A stretch of DNA of 64,000 bases, taken from contig PDPU01000023.1 of the NCBI GenBank assembly GCA_002746645.1, forward strand, positions 1 through 64,000, read 5' to 3'. The notes below the pieces were generated by a model. That model searched no databases, was not told the DNA's origin, and saw only the letters and a list, made by a program, of their open reading frames with translations. The position numbers and the translations under genes were made by a program. Positions 1 to 7,040 of the stretch are shown here, piece after piece. Within the stretch, counting starts at the first letter, position 1, and the number at the start of each line of letters is the position of its first letter. This DNA is from Gammaproteobacteria bacterium. Its GTDB lineage: Bacteria; Pseudomonadota; Gammaproteobacteria; Granulosicoccales; Granulosicoccaceae.

Positions 1-126
1 CTGTCGATCCACAGTCAGGAGCGGCTGGACGAGGTGGCGTGCAAACTGAACAAGCGCCCACGAAAGACATTGAACTGGTCAAGACCTGTCGATATACTCG
101 GTCAGACCTTTGCATTGACCGCTTGA
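1..126 (+). CDS. IS30-family transposase, C-terminal fragment (runs off left edge)
   Basis: The reading frame is open from base 1 to a TGA at 124-126 and gives 41 residues. The stretch LNKRPRKTLNWSRPVDIL is the typical end of IS30-family DDE transposases, where L-N-x-R-P-R-K is strongly conserved. Only the C-terminus is in the window, so it cannot be judged whether the gene upstream is intact. It marks the left boundary of an AT-rich foreign segment and probably truncated the gene that follows. Confidence 0.75.
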   Translation: MSIHSQERLDEVACKLNKRPRKTLNWSRPVDILGQTFALTA

Positions 127-481
127 GCCCAAGATAGGTCATCCAAACAAACTGTCGACAACATGGCACAATCAAACTCCCGTAGATAGAAAAGGCTGTC
201 CTGTTTCAGGAAAAAATTTCGGGGCTTACTACTCTGGCTTCTATCATACAGACGTACTAATTCCCAAGACGCTCACGACTGACTCGCGCCAATTACTTTC
301 TATCGATGCGACAGATCCTTTAATATTTAATTGGAATGTTCTCTTTTACGTAACACTAGAGGAGTTTACTCAAAACCACCCTTATTACGGGGAGTTTCTG
401 GGTGTTGAAATCACAAAAGAAAGCATCTTTTTCAACCCCTTCCCTCCGAGAACTTATGAAAACGCTCCGATCAAAAACTAA
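119..481 (+). pseudogene. 5'-truncated AT-rich open frame, unknown function
   Basis: No stop occurs in this frame between 119 and the TAA at 479-481, but there is no credible start codon, so it looks like the 3' part of a gene cut by the IS30 insertion. The last about 90 residues look protein-like, for example GAYYSGFYHTDVLIP and YYGEFLGVEITKESIFFNPF, rich in aromatic residues and with no low-complexity composition. It overlaps the start of the EamA transporter by 26 bases, an arrangement typical of translationally coupled genes of one operon. I do not recognise the family. The coding part may begin only near 182. Confidence 0.4.
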
Positions 482-1346
482 CAACTCAATAGGCGTAATT
501 TATTCTTTGCTGGCCGTGCTTTGTTGGGCAGCAGCAATCATTTTGAGCAAAAAAAGCCTTGGTCAGTTCAACTCAAATCAATTATTTATAACTCAATTGT
601 TTTCTGCCACGCTCTTTTCGTGGTTATTTTTATTGTTAAAAAAACAAAGAATATCGCTGCAAGCCGGCATGCTGAGAAATTATTTATTGGGTCTTTTGGA
701 GCCTTTTTTAGCTTACCTGTTTAGCCTGCATGGGATGGCTTTAATATCTGCAAGCACTACTTCAATATTGTTTTCAACGGAATCGCTGATGATTGTAATT
801 TTGTCGTTTTTATTGCTCAGACGAAATATCAGAGATAAAGGAATTTTTTTTACACTATTAGCCGTTTCATTTTTCGGGGTACTGCTAGTCGCATTGCCAG
901 ACATAACATCTTTAGAGAAAGACAGCTTGTGGGGATATTTCTGGGTGCTGTCGGGTGTATTTTGCGCTGCTCTTTACGTGTTTTTTTCCTCACAAATAAT
1001 TAGCAATCAACAACCTGTTGTGCTGCTAGCAGGACAACTTAGCTTCTGCTGCATGTTGGGTTTGGTTGCTTTTTTCCCCTTTGCTGGCTGGGAAAAACAG
1101 CCAATTCAAGAAAATATTATAGCTATTGCTTCCGGTGTGTTGCAATATTTTTTAGCATTTGTTTTTTATTTACACGCTCTAAAATATATTTCTGCGAACC
1201 TAGCCGGAATGATGCTGTATTTAATACCCGTTGCTGTAATGATAATGTCTTTTTGTTTTTTGTCGGAAGTAATTCATTTGTTGCAGGTTGCTGGCGGGGC
1301 ACTTACTATACTCAGTGTAGCTTATCTAGCATACAGATTTGAATAG
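456..1346 (+). CDS. EamA/DMT-family membrane transporter
   Basis: A 296-residue, very hydrophobic protein with about ten predicted membrane helices arranged as two similar halves, as in the EamA (drug/metabolite transporter, RhaT/YdcZ-like) family of inner-membrane exporters. Features are YSLLAVLCWAAAIILSKKSL at the N-terminus and ISANLAGMMLYLIPVAVMI in the second half, the usual end-of-repeat signature. I chose ATG 456 over the in-frame ATG 402 because the upstream 18 residues are polar, while 456 overlaps the preceding stop in a coupled manner. Base composition is markedly AT-rich compared with almost everything else here, a sign of horizontal transfer. Substrate unknown. Confidence 0.8.
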   Translation: MKTLRSKTNNSIGVIYSLLAVLCWAAAIILSKKSLGQFNSNQLFITQLFSATLFSWLFLLLKKQRISLQAGMLRNYLLGLLEPFLAYLFSLHGMALISASTTSILFSTESLMIVILSFLLLRRNIRDKGIFFTLLAVSFFGVLLVALPDITSLEKDSLWGYFWVLSGVFCAALYVFFSSQIISNQQPVVLLAGQLSFCCMLGLVAFFPFAGWEKQPIQENIIAIASGVLQYFLAFVFYLHALKYISANLAGMMLYLIPVAVMIMSFCFLSEVIHLLQVAGGALTILSVAYLAYRFE

Positions 1347-1599
1347 CACTACTGTGTCACTATCTACGTCTCCGGAACGTGAGCGGTCAACCTGCCACCG
1401 GCGTCATTGACACCAATATCTGCTTGAATGTCAACTGCTCTGCTTACCATTCACTTCCGAATTCCGAACACGCACTGGTCGTCCCCAGCAACGCCGAACA
1501 CCTTATTAAAAAACACCTTATCAAGAACTGTCATGGTGTGAACCTCCCCCCAGTTTCGTAGACACCTTCCTGAAGCAATAATGTATCGAGAGGTGTCAC

Positions 1600-1861
1600 A
1601 TGAAGAAGTCAAGAACTCAACGTATCCGTCGGAAGTTCACGCCAGAGTACAAGCAGAAAGTGGTTGACCTGATCCGTCGTGGTGATCGGTCCGGTGTCCG
1701 CGGTCTGTCGTGATCTCGATCTCACCGATTCTGCGGTTCGCCGATGGATGCAACAGGCTGACGAAGCCCGGGGCGGTGATCTGGTTGCCGCCGAATCCGA
1801 ACGTGAGGAACTTCGGAGACTGCGGGCATAGAACCGTGTTCTGCGGGAGGAGCGCGACATC
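1600..1861 (+). pseudogene. IS3-family orfA remnant (frameshift, nonsense, truncated)
   Basis: ATG 1600 opens RRKFTPEYKQKVVDLIRRGD, the helix-turn-helix start of IS3-type OrfA proteins. A frameshift near 1708 moves the frame, after which VCRDLDLTDSAVRRWMQQAD and then ESEREELRRLRA follow, the second helix and leucine-zipper region. A TAG at 1829-1831 interrupts it before NRVLREERDI. The sequence stops exactly where the IS66 terminal repeat starts at 1862; orfB is absent. TGAACCTCCCCCCAG at 1539 resembles the left end of IS407-group elements. The element is dead. Confidence 0.7.
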
Positions 1862-3027
1862 GTACCCGTTCACGGCGCTACAGCGGGCACTGAAGCATCC
1901 GGGGCGTGGATTGCGGGGGGATTCAACGGGGCTGACGACTCAGCCAGCGAGACGCGGCGTGTCGAAGAGCAGACGAGTCTGTACCCGTCCCGTCTCCATG
2001 TACTCCTTCGCTGCCGTTCGCAGATAGTGATAGCTGGAGATACCGAGCTTCTCTGCCGTGCCCACCAAGGTGAGGATCAAGGGGCGGAACTGATCACCCT
2101 GATACGACTGCGAGGCAAAGCTGATCCTGCGCCAGATCACGTAGCCCCGCAGGGCCTGCTCGCCGACATTGTTCGTCAGCGGAATGCGGTTGTCCTCGAG
2201 GAACGTCCAGCACATCGCTTCGCGGCCAGGCAGGCGTTGGCATTGTCGCTGGGTATGCGAGTCGACCCGTAGTCGCGCACCACGCTCAAGGGTTTGATGA
2301 AAGCTCTTTTGCAGTCGTTCGACGCGCCGATGATAACGCGATTCGTCGAACCCACCGCTTTCCCGGCGATGCCGGATTCGAAACAGTGCATGGGCGATCA
2401 GCAGCAGTCTGGCGCCGACCTTTCCGGCGCGAGCACGCCGCTCGTTCATCGCCACGAAGTGACGGATCAGATGCGCCCGGCACAGTTGACGACAGGCATT
2501 GTCGTAACGGTCGCAGGCCACGTAGTCGTCGGTGACCAGAAACCCGCGAAAGCGACCGAGCAGATCAGAGGCGGCTTCCTTGCCCCGCGAGAAGTGAACC
2601 ATCAGGAACACCGCCCGGGCGCTCACCAGCGTCCACCTTCGGGAAAACAGCGCTCGATGGCATCGGCCGAGGACTCGGGATCAAGCGAGCGTTCGTTTCG
2701 CTTGTGACCCGGTTGGGCACCCTGGCTTCGAGAGGACTTCTTTCGCCTGCGACGCTTCGCCCTCTGCGACTGTGAGTCGCTCGAAGGTGGCCTGGAGGAG
2801 TTGCGCGAACTCTTCCCGATCCGCGCCGTCAGCTCCTCGACCTGCTGCCGCAGATCCTCGACCACACTCCACAGCTCATCGATGACCTGATGGGCCTCTT
2901 CGAGCGAGCTGGGCCTGGGCGGTTTTCGGAGTTGAGACACGGCGACGTCATGCTCGACAAGTTCCTGACAACTTCAAGCGTAGACGGACAGCGCGCGGAT
3001 GCAAGTCAGCTCGCCGTGAACGCTTAC
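1862..3027 (-). mobile_element. IS66-family element, copy 1 (decayed)
   Basis: Inverted ends GTACCCGTTCACGGCG (1862-1877) and its near-complement CGCCGTGAACGCTTAC (3012-3027) frame a broken tnpC on the minus strand. Reading inward, the two ends share GTA, then CGTTCACGGCG, the style of IS66-family termini (GTAAGCG type). At 1.17 kb it is much shorter than a functional IS66 element, and no tnpA or tnpB is present. The 8 bases outside the left end (GCGACATC) are not repeated outside the right end, so the usual IS66 target duplication is missing. Confidence 0.65.
1940..2940 (-). pseudogene. IS66-family transposase tnpC, internally deleted
   Basis: Two minus-strand frames make one broken TnpC. 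The N-terminal part (GTG 2940 down to 2623) has the coiled-coil VVEDLRQQVEELTARIGKSS and the basic SRPPSSDSQ stretch typical of the IS66 N-domain. The C-terminal part (2626 to 1940) has CRQLCRAHLIRHFVAM, NVGEQALRGYVIWRRISFAS and LILTLVGTAEKLGISSY, the catalytic C-domain pattern. Together they give about 333 residues against about 500 in intact proteins; the zinc-finger and first catalytic part are missing and the frame shifts by a four-base overlap at 2623-2626. Non-functional. Confidence 0.8.
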
Positions 3028-3065
3028 ACAGTGGCCACGATGGACCGTGCGCAGCCAGAAACCTC

Positions 3066-3728
3066 GTGCACCTCGGCTGCCGGGATCATGCACGGAGGAA
3101 AGTCGTCGAGGCGATCCGAACGCAGCCGAAGCCGAAGAAAGGCAGGACGCCGAGTGTTGCGAGCATGATGCTCTCGCGCATCAATGCACTCTACCGGCTC
3201 GAGCGCGACTGGAAGGATCTCGATGCCGACGAGCGCCTCGAGATGCGACAGCAGCACGCCGTGCCGAAACTCGAAAGTCTCAGGCGCTGGCTCAAGCAGA
3301 AGCAGCCGAAGGTGGCACCCGACACCCTCACACGCAAGGCGATCAACGACACGCTCAATCAGTGGGATCATCTGGAGCGCTACTGCGAGCACGGGCAGCT
3401 GCGCATCAGCAACGTCATGGCCGAAAATGTGATCCGTCCCTTTGCCGTTGGCCGCAAGGCCTGGCTGTTCAGCACGAGTCCCGCAGGTGCGCACGCCTCG
3501 GCGGCGATGTTCACCCTGATCGAAACGGCGAAGGCGAACGGCATCGAACCCTTTGCCTTCCTGCAGCAAGTCATTGCCAGTGTTGCCACTGCGGACACGG
3601 ATGAGGCACTCGACGCGCTCATGCCGTGGAGCATGAACCAGAGGCAGGTTCAAACGCCAGGAACCCTGAATCGCAGGCGCTTACAAGCATATACTGGTGG
3701 TGCGTGGATGCAAGTCGGTACGCCGTGA
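3066..3728 (+). pseudogene. IS66-family transposase tnpC, C-terminal fragment, copy 2
   Basis: The frame encodes HARRKVVEAI, LYRLERDWKDLDADER and AENVIRPFAVGRKAWLFS followed by HASAAMFTLIETAKANGIEP, the C-terminal half of IS66 TnpC including the N-x-x-E-N region and the characteristic GRK-x-W motif. It is more like ordinary IS66 TnpC than copy 1, so it comes from a different element. The N-terminal two-thirds are missing. The frame runs through the element end, CGCCGTGAACGGGTAC at 3721-3736. It lies head-on to copy 1, whose right end is only about 40 bases away, which suggests a deletion or recombination between elements. Confidence 0.75.
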
Positions 3729-4197
3729 ACGGGTACGTACGCCGCGCGTGGCGCGTCCCAACTGGAAGCACGCGCCGCGCGTCGGGGGCCGGTGGCCGCG
3801 CCGTAGCGGCTGATGCAGTTCTTCGCCGATGGCGTCGCTCACATTGCGCATAATCCCTGCCATGCACGATGTTGGCGCTGGACGGAACATCAGTTTTCAC
3901 AGAGGGATGCGCAAGGATGTTCAACGACAGAATGAACACGCTCACGCCGGAGGCCTGACGCCATACCTTGCGTACCTTGTCGCTCTTCGCCCGTTGTGCG
4001 TGCATGTCCGCCAGAACCGACAGTGGTTCAAGGTCAAGCCATTCGGCGATCTGAATGGCGGTTTCGTCGGGGAAGAAGCGAAGGCCTCTGCGGTACTTCG
4101 ATATCAGTTGCGGCTCGACCTTCAATTCTTGCGCGATGCGGTAGTCCGTCCATTGATGACGTTGTTTGAGTAGGTCTAGGTACTCAGAGGCCTGCAT
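3619..4197 (-). CDS. Phage HTH regulator (DUF3693-like), C-terminus replaced by host sequence through integration
   Basis: Leftward gene at the prophage left end. Residues about 1-65 form a small helix-turn-helix domain (YRIAQELKVEPQLISKYRRG, then DETAIQIAEWLDLEPLSVLA) followed by HAQRAKSDKVRKVW, the pattern of DUF3693-type proteins of Vibrio and Xanthomonas filamentous phages. AGAGGA at 4206-4211 is a good ribosome site for ATG 4197. Residue 118 (Gln, 3844-3846) is the last one encoded before the chromosome begins. Beyond this the frame runs into host and IS66 DNA and ends at 3619, giving 192 residues with a low-quality tail. In the circular phage it would continue at 10767 to 10591 and give 176 residues. 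Probably the repressor acting on the palindromes at 4254-4294. Confidence 0.8.
   Translation of the reverse strand: MQASEYLDLLKQRHQWTDYRIAQELKVEPQLISKYRRGLRFFPDETAIQIAEWLDLEPLSVLADMHAQRAKSDKVRKVWRQASGVSVFILSLNILAHPSVKTDVPSSANIVHGRDYAQCERRHRRRTASAATARPPAPDARRVLPVGTRHARRTYPFTAYRLASTHHQYMLVSACDSGFLAFEPASGSCSTA
3721..3736 (+). repeat. Terminal repeat of IS66 copy 2
   Basis: CGCCGTGAACGGGTAC is the exact reverse complement of the 16 bases at 1862-1877, and the bases before it (GGATGCAAGTCGGTA) match those before the copy 1 end at 3012 (GGATGCAAGTCAGCT). This marks the outer end of the second IS66 copy. Confidence 0.7.
3843..3870 (+). other. attL: XerC arm and core of dif joined to phage DNA
   Basis: ATTGCGCATAA (3843-3853) and the hexamer TCCCTG (3854-3859) equal the first 17 bases of the dif site at 10767. 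The following CCATGCACGAT replaces the XerD arm and is only weakly similar to it, as expected when one side of the junction is phage DNA. The direct repeat extends one base to the left (C 3842). Confidence 0.88.
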
Positions 4198-4253
4198 TCC
4201 GGCATCTCCTCTTGATAGATGGAGCAGTAAGCCTAAGTGTTACAAACCGTAGC

Positions 4254-4299
4254 TGTCCACTGGGACATGCTTGACCCATAGGACAAGAATGTCCATTAT
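4254..4299 (+). promoter_or_regulatory. Phage early promoter with two palindromic operators
   Basis: TGTCC-ACTG-GGACA (4254-4267) and GGACA-AGAA-TGTCC (4281-4294) are two perfect 5+5 inverted repeats with 4-base spacers whose centres are 27 bp apart. A sigma-70-like promoter, TTGACC at 4271-4276 and CATTAT at 4294-4299 with a 17-base spacer, points right towards the early genes. The second palindrome fills the spacer between the -35 and -10 boxes, so a bound repressor would block RNA polymerase. The first lies nearer the leftward regulator gene and could mediate autoregulation. The repressor identity is inferred. Confidence 0.65.
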
Positions 4300-4331
4300 G
4301 CGATCCCGTCGACATCTTGACGGAGAGCGCA

Positions 4332-4562
4332 GTGAATGACGATCTGGAAAGCAATGCGTGTGATGCGTATTGCGGCACGGCTGTATCGCCGGTGGCAGCG
4401 GTATCGGCGCAATCGCAGGGGTACTGCGCGACGTGCGCGGAAGGGCAGCGGGTCCTCGAGGAGGTGATCGGGTTTCATGCCCATTGCGCGGCTTGTGGTG
4501 AGTCATTCGCGCCCGACGAGATCGTGTTCGAGCTCGAGCAGGGTGAGGCAGCGAAGCGATGA
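4332..4562 (+). CDS. Small phage early protein with zinc-ribbon-like cysteines
   Basis: A 76-residue protein starting at GTG 4332 behind GGAGAG. The C-terminal half has two C-x-x-C pairs, YCATC and HCAACGESF, spaced by about 19 residues, which suggests a zinc ribbon. The N-terminal third is acidic and uninformative. First gene of the rightward operon, immediately after the operator region; its stop overlaps the next start by four bases. Similar tiny zinc-ribbon proteins accompany replication genes in other inoviruses, but I cannot name this one. TTG 4317 is a possible earlier start. Confidence 0.65.
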   Translation: MNDDLESNACDAYCGTAVSPVAAVSAQSQGYCATCAEGQRVLEEVIGFHAHCAACGESFAPDEIVFELEQGEAAKR

Positions 4563-4771
4563 GCGAGAGTGATCTTGTGATGATCGGTTCGGGTCTGATG
4601 CTGTTCGGTGCGGTGACGGTGATGCTGGGGTACGTGATCGGACATCGAGCAGGGTATCGATCGGGGTACCTGGCGGGATATGTCCTGACTAGACGAAAGT
4701 CTAGGCGGAAATCAGGCCACGGGTTGAATAACCCTACGGCGCGGTCAACTTTACGTGCTAGTAGTACGTAA
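4559..4771 (+). CDS. Small phage membrane protein with glycine-zipper-like helix
   Basis: A 70-residue protein overlapping the previous gene by ATGA. Residues about 6-30 form one hydrophobic helix (MIGSGLMLFGAVTVMLGYVI), followed by GHRAGYRSGYLAGY, a regular glycine/tyrosine repeat with four-residue spacing, then a basic tail TRRKSRRKS. Topology suggests an inner-membrane protein with a cytoplasmic basic tail. Position before the replication gene resembles small unknown membrane genes in other filamentous phages. Two hairpins lie in its 3' part. Confidence 0.6.
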   Translation: MSESDLVMIGSGLMLFGAVTVMLGYVIGHRAGYRSGYLAGYVLTRRKSRRKSGHGLNNPTARSTLRASST

Positions 4772-4775
4772 AGTT
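4689..4775 (+). other. Two hairpins before the replication gene, candidate phage replication origin
   Basis: CTAGAC-GAAA-GTCTAG (4689-4704) is a 6-bp stem with a GAAA loop. AACTTTACGT (4747-4756) and ACGTAAAGTT (4766-4775) form a perfect 10-bp stem with a 9-base loop, just before the initiator gene. Rolling-circle initiators nick at such hairpins, so this is a reasonable double-strand-origin candidate; regulation of the initiator gene is an alternative. No nick-site consensus could be matched. Confidence 0.4.
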
Positions 4776-4785
4776 AGTCTCACCA

Positions 4786-5862
4786 GTGAGACAAATCGGC
4801 AAGATGCTGCAGGTTTCGACCAGGCCGTTCTGTGACTGGGTGACATGCACTCAAGTGCATGATCGGGACGTTCCCGAGGTGTTCGCCTCGGTCACCAGTC
4901 GATGCGATGCCGAGGGCGAGCTTGAGTGGGAGACGCCGGGTGGTGTGATCCACGAAGGGAGCCACAGCACCAGTGTGCTGGTGGTGAGTGACGGGCGGCG
5001 CGTGACGTTGTCCGGGAATGTTGGCCGGTTCGGCCGACCGGACAATGTGTTCGGGTACGGCGTTGAAGTGGTGAAGGAAGGTGCGAACACGATTCTGGGT
5101 GCCTTCGGATTGCCACCGTTCGAGGATGGGGAACGGGTCGAGCGAGTGAGACGGGGTGAGGGTGGCGACCTTCATCCCGAGATCAGCTACATGGGCGCGA
5201 CCATCAGCCGGCTTGACATGACACGGAACTTCGTGACGGGAAGTGCGGAGAACGCCGGAGATTTCCTGTACTGGCTCCGAAGCCAGAAGATAGGGCGCGG
5301 CGATACCGACTCGGTCGGCAACACGGTGTACTGGAACCGCCACAGCCGTTACGCGAGAGCGAAGATGTACGCCAAGGGCGCGGAGATACGTGCACAGATG
5401 CGCCGAAACGTGCAGCGGCGCGGTGCCGAGCATCAGCGTTACCTCGCAGAGCTGGCCGACTGGTGTGACCAGGTTGGTCTGGTTCGCTTCGAGGTGACGA
5501 TGAAGCAGCGAAATCTGACGCAGACGGGCCTCAGGTACTGGGCTCGTTGTACTGACGAGAGCGTCGAGAGCGAGTACCGCAAACGAGAGGAGGGGTTGAT
5601 GACCCGATGCGAGAACTTCGAGGATGTGCGGGCGTTGCCCGTGCGTCTCCAGAACGTGTTTCATGCCTACATGCGCGGAGAGAACATTGCCGAGCAGGGC
5701 ATGAGCCGAGCGACCTTCTACCGATACCGGCAACAGCTGCTCGCAGTGGGTGTTGATATCGCGAAGGAACTGAACGTGACGGCATTGCGCGTGCGGCCGC
5801 GAGTGATCGAACTCACGGCAGCCGAGCCACCGTCCTTCTATCGGGCCGACATGGCCGCATGA
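4786..5862 (+). CDS. Phage replication initiation protein (gene II/RstA-like)
   Basis: A 358-residue protein of the filamentous-phage replication initiator type (Phage_CRI/gpII-gpX), which nicks the plus strand and drives rolling-circle replication. Signature stretches are VGRFGRPDNVFGYG, SYMGATISRLDMTRNF and YWNRHSRYARAKMYAKGAEI; the last contains the tyrosine/lysine-rich region usually carrying the nicking tyrosine. The C-terminal part, VRLQNVFHAYMRGEN with ATFYRYRQQLL, looks like the usual Phage_X tail. GTG 4786 opens the longest frame; ATG 4804 (MLQVSTRPFCDW) is an equally plausible start and begins where family homology begins. Its stop overlaps a possible ATG of the next gene. Confidence 0.88.
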   Translation: MRQIGKMLQVSTRPFCDWVTCTQVHDRDVPEVFASVTSRCDAEGELEWETPGGVIHEGSHSTSVLVVSDGRRVTLSGNVGRFGRPDNVFGYGVEVVKEGANTILGAFGLPPFEDGERVERVRRGEGGDLHPEISYMGATISRLDMTRNFVTGSAENAGDFLYWLRSQKIGRGDTDSVGNTVYWNRHSRYARAKMYAKGAEIRAQMRRNVQRRGAEHQRYLAELADWCDQVGLVRFEVTMKQRNLTQTGLRYWARCTDESVESEYRKREEGLMTRCENFEDVRALPVRLQNVFHAYMRGENIAEQGMSRATFYRYRQQLLAVGVDIAKELNVTALRVRPRVIELTAAEPPSFYRADMAA

Positions 5863-5879
5863 CCGAGAGGAAACAAGAC

Positions 5880-6185
5880 ATGGCAGAACCATCCCCCATT
5901 CAAGGTGCCCCGAAGGCATCACCGGAGAATGTCGTGACGCTCAAGGGGAAGCTCGAGCGCATTGACAGTAATGGCGAATTTCACTACAGCGAGCTGGTCT
6001 TGCCGAGATTCGACGAGTACGACACGCAGAGTCGGAACGTTGTCGTGAAGGCCAGGCGTCGCCTCGGCAATGTCGGCGACGTGATCACGGTGGCGTGTTC
6101 GATCGGCGGCTGGACGCGCCGATTCCAGAAACGGGACGGGACGACGGGATACGACAATCACGTCGTGCTGACCGTGCTTGATTGA
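5880..6185 (+). CDS. Phage single-stranded DNA-binding protein (gpV-like)
   Basis: About 101 residues with an OB-like pattern: VVTLKGKLERIDSNGEFHYS, RNVVVKARRRLGNVGDVITV and IGGWTRRFQKRDGTTGY. Size and position directly after the initiator match the ssDNA-binding proteins of Xanthomonas and Pseudomonas filamentous phages (DUF1293-like), which coat newly made plus strands. GAGAGGAAACAAGAC before ATG 5880 is a good ribosome site; ATG 5859, overlapping the upstream stop, would add seven residues. Confidence 0.78.
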   Translation: MAEPSPIQGAPKASPENVVTLKGKLERIDSNGEFHYSELVLPRFDEYDTQSRNVVVKARRRLGNVGDVITVACSIGGWTRRFQKRDGTTGYDNHVVLTVLD

Positions 6186-6643
6186 TGGCCGTCACGATCT
6201 ACCAGCCCAGTTCGTCGAATCTCGAGGGGGATTCCGCCACGTTCGCCTGGACGGATTCCGACGGATGCACCTATGCGCAGCTCGTGGTGTACGACACTGC
6301 GCATGATGAAATCTACAACTCGGGCCTTCTCAGTGAGCCGATGGCAGAAGTGACTGGGCTGCCCACCGACGGGCAGAAGCTCGATGTTCTTGCCGGGTGC
6401 TGGGTGAGAGGTGAATGGTCCACGACGGAACAGGCGTTCAATGCGTTCGACCCGAGCGCAGGCGGGAGTGATGAAGAAACCGGAGACAGCACGGTAACGG
6501 GTGTCGTGACGCTTGCAGAGGGCTCCGAAGTGATCCTGTCATCAGGGATGACGCAGGAACAGTTCGATTCGATGGCGACCAGCATCGTGCTGATGCTGGC
6601 GATAGCGATGGGAGTGCGTCAGATACTGAAGGTGCTGACGTAG
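6185..6643 (+). CDS. Unknown phage membrane protein, fibronectin-like N-terminus and C-terminal helix
   Basis: A 152-residue protein starting at ATG 6185, overlapping the upstream stop. Residues about 1-85 (IYQPSSSNLEGDSATFAWTD, later QLVVYDTAHDEIYNSGLL) look like one beta-sandwich of the fibronectin/Ig type. An acidic Gly-Ser linker follows, then a C-terminal membrane helix (SIVLMLAIAMGVRQILKVL). No signal peptide is visible. It sits where filamentous phages carry small coat or morphogenesis genes, but I know no family it fits. A membrane-anchored accessory or minor virion protein is an inference. Confidence 0.6.
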   Translation: MAVTIYQPSSSNLEGDSATFAWTDSDGCTYAQLVVYDTAHDEIYNSGLLSEPMAEVTGLPTDGQKLDVLAGCWVRGEWSTTEQAFNAFDPSAGGSDEETGDSTVTGVVTLAEGSEVILSSGMTQEQFDSMATSIVLMLAIAMGVRQILKVLT

Positions 6644-6654
6644 TCCAGAAAAAA

Positions 6655-6672
6655 GGCCGCTCGAAAGCGGCC
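6655..6672 (-). terminator. Hairpin with A/T tract between early and coat genes
   Basis: GGCCGCT-CGAA-AGCGGCC is a perfect 7-bp stem preceded on this strand by seven bases GAAAAAA. Read on the minus strand it is a standard intrinsic terminator (stem followed by a T tract). On the plus strand it lacks a T tract but may slow transcription or process mRNA between gene 6185-6643 and the coat gene. Confidence 0.55.
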
Positions 6673-6717
6673 GTGACAAGTACATTTCCATTAACCCACA
6701 ACTACGGGAAAAAAGCA

Positions 6718-6918
6718 ATGAAAAAGCAGCTTGCATTTGTAACAGGTATTGGCCTTGCTTCGTTCGGTACCGCATCGATGGCAGCCATCGACATGTCGGC
6801 GATCGAGACCGAGATCGGCACTTACCCGGCGGTCATCGCTTCCGTCGGCACAGCCGTCATCACGGTAGCCCTTGCCGTCAAGGGTATCCAGTGGGCAAAG
6901 GCAGCACTCGGCCGCTGA
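6718..6918 (+). CDS. Inovirus major coat protein precursor (pVIII-like)
   Basis: A 66-residue preprotein: basic start MKKQ, hydrophobic signal core, and cleavage predicted after ASMA at residue 22. This leaves a 44-residue mature protein with an acidic N-terminus (AIDMSAIETEIG), a membrane helix (AVIASVGTAVITVALAV) and a basic end (KGIQWAKAALGR). That acidic-helix-basic layout and size are those of filamentous-phage major coat proteins, which wait in the inner membrane and then wrap the DNA. ATG 6718 has GGGAA upstream and is preferred over an in-frame start at 6673. Confidence 0.9.
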   Translation: MKKQLAFVTGIGLASFGTASMAAIDMSAIETEIGTYPAVIASVGTAVITVALAVKGIQWAKAALGR

Positions 6919-6935
6919 AGCCGATCCCGAGCGGA

Positions 6936-6961
6936 GGGGGGCGCGATTTTTCGCGCCCCCC
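6936..6961 (+). terminator. Strong hairpin after the major coat gene
   Basis: GGGGGGCGCGA-TTTT-TCGCGCCCCCC is a perfect 11-bp GC-rich stem 18 bases after the coat stop. It occupies the same place as the central terminator after gene VIII of Ff phages, which makes coat mRNA abundant relative to the minor-protein genes downstream. No T tract follows, so read-through is likely partial. Confidence 0.75.
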
Positions 6962-6983
6962 GAAGCGCGGGCAGGAGAATCGG

Positions 6984-7040
6984 ATGGAACTCATTGCATT
7001 GATGGCACTCGTGGTGGCCATGTGGATGATGACGTGGTGA
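6984..7040 (+). CDS. Tiny hydrophobic phage protein (possible pVII/pIX-type minor coat protein)
   Basis: An 18-residue frame MELIALMALVVAMWMMTW with a very good ribosome site (GCAGGAG, 7 bases before ATG). It is almost entirely a membrane helix, and its stop TGA overlaps the GTG start of the adhesin gene, so translation is coupled. The tip proteins pVII and pIX of Ff are also tiny hydrophobic proteins (about 32 residues) encoded next to the coat gene. Shorter than those, so function is inferred only from size and place. Confidence 0.5.
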   Translation: MELIALMALVVAMWMMTW

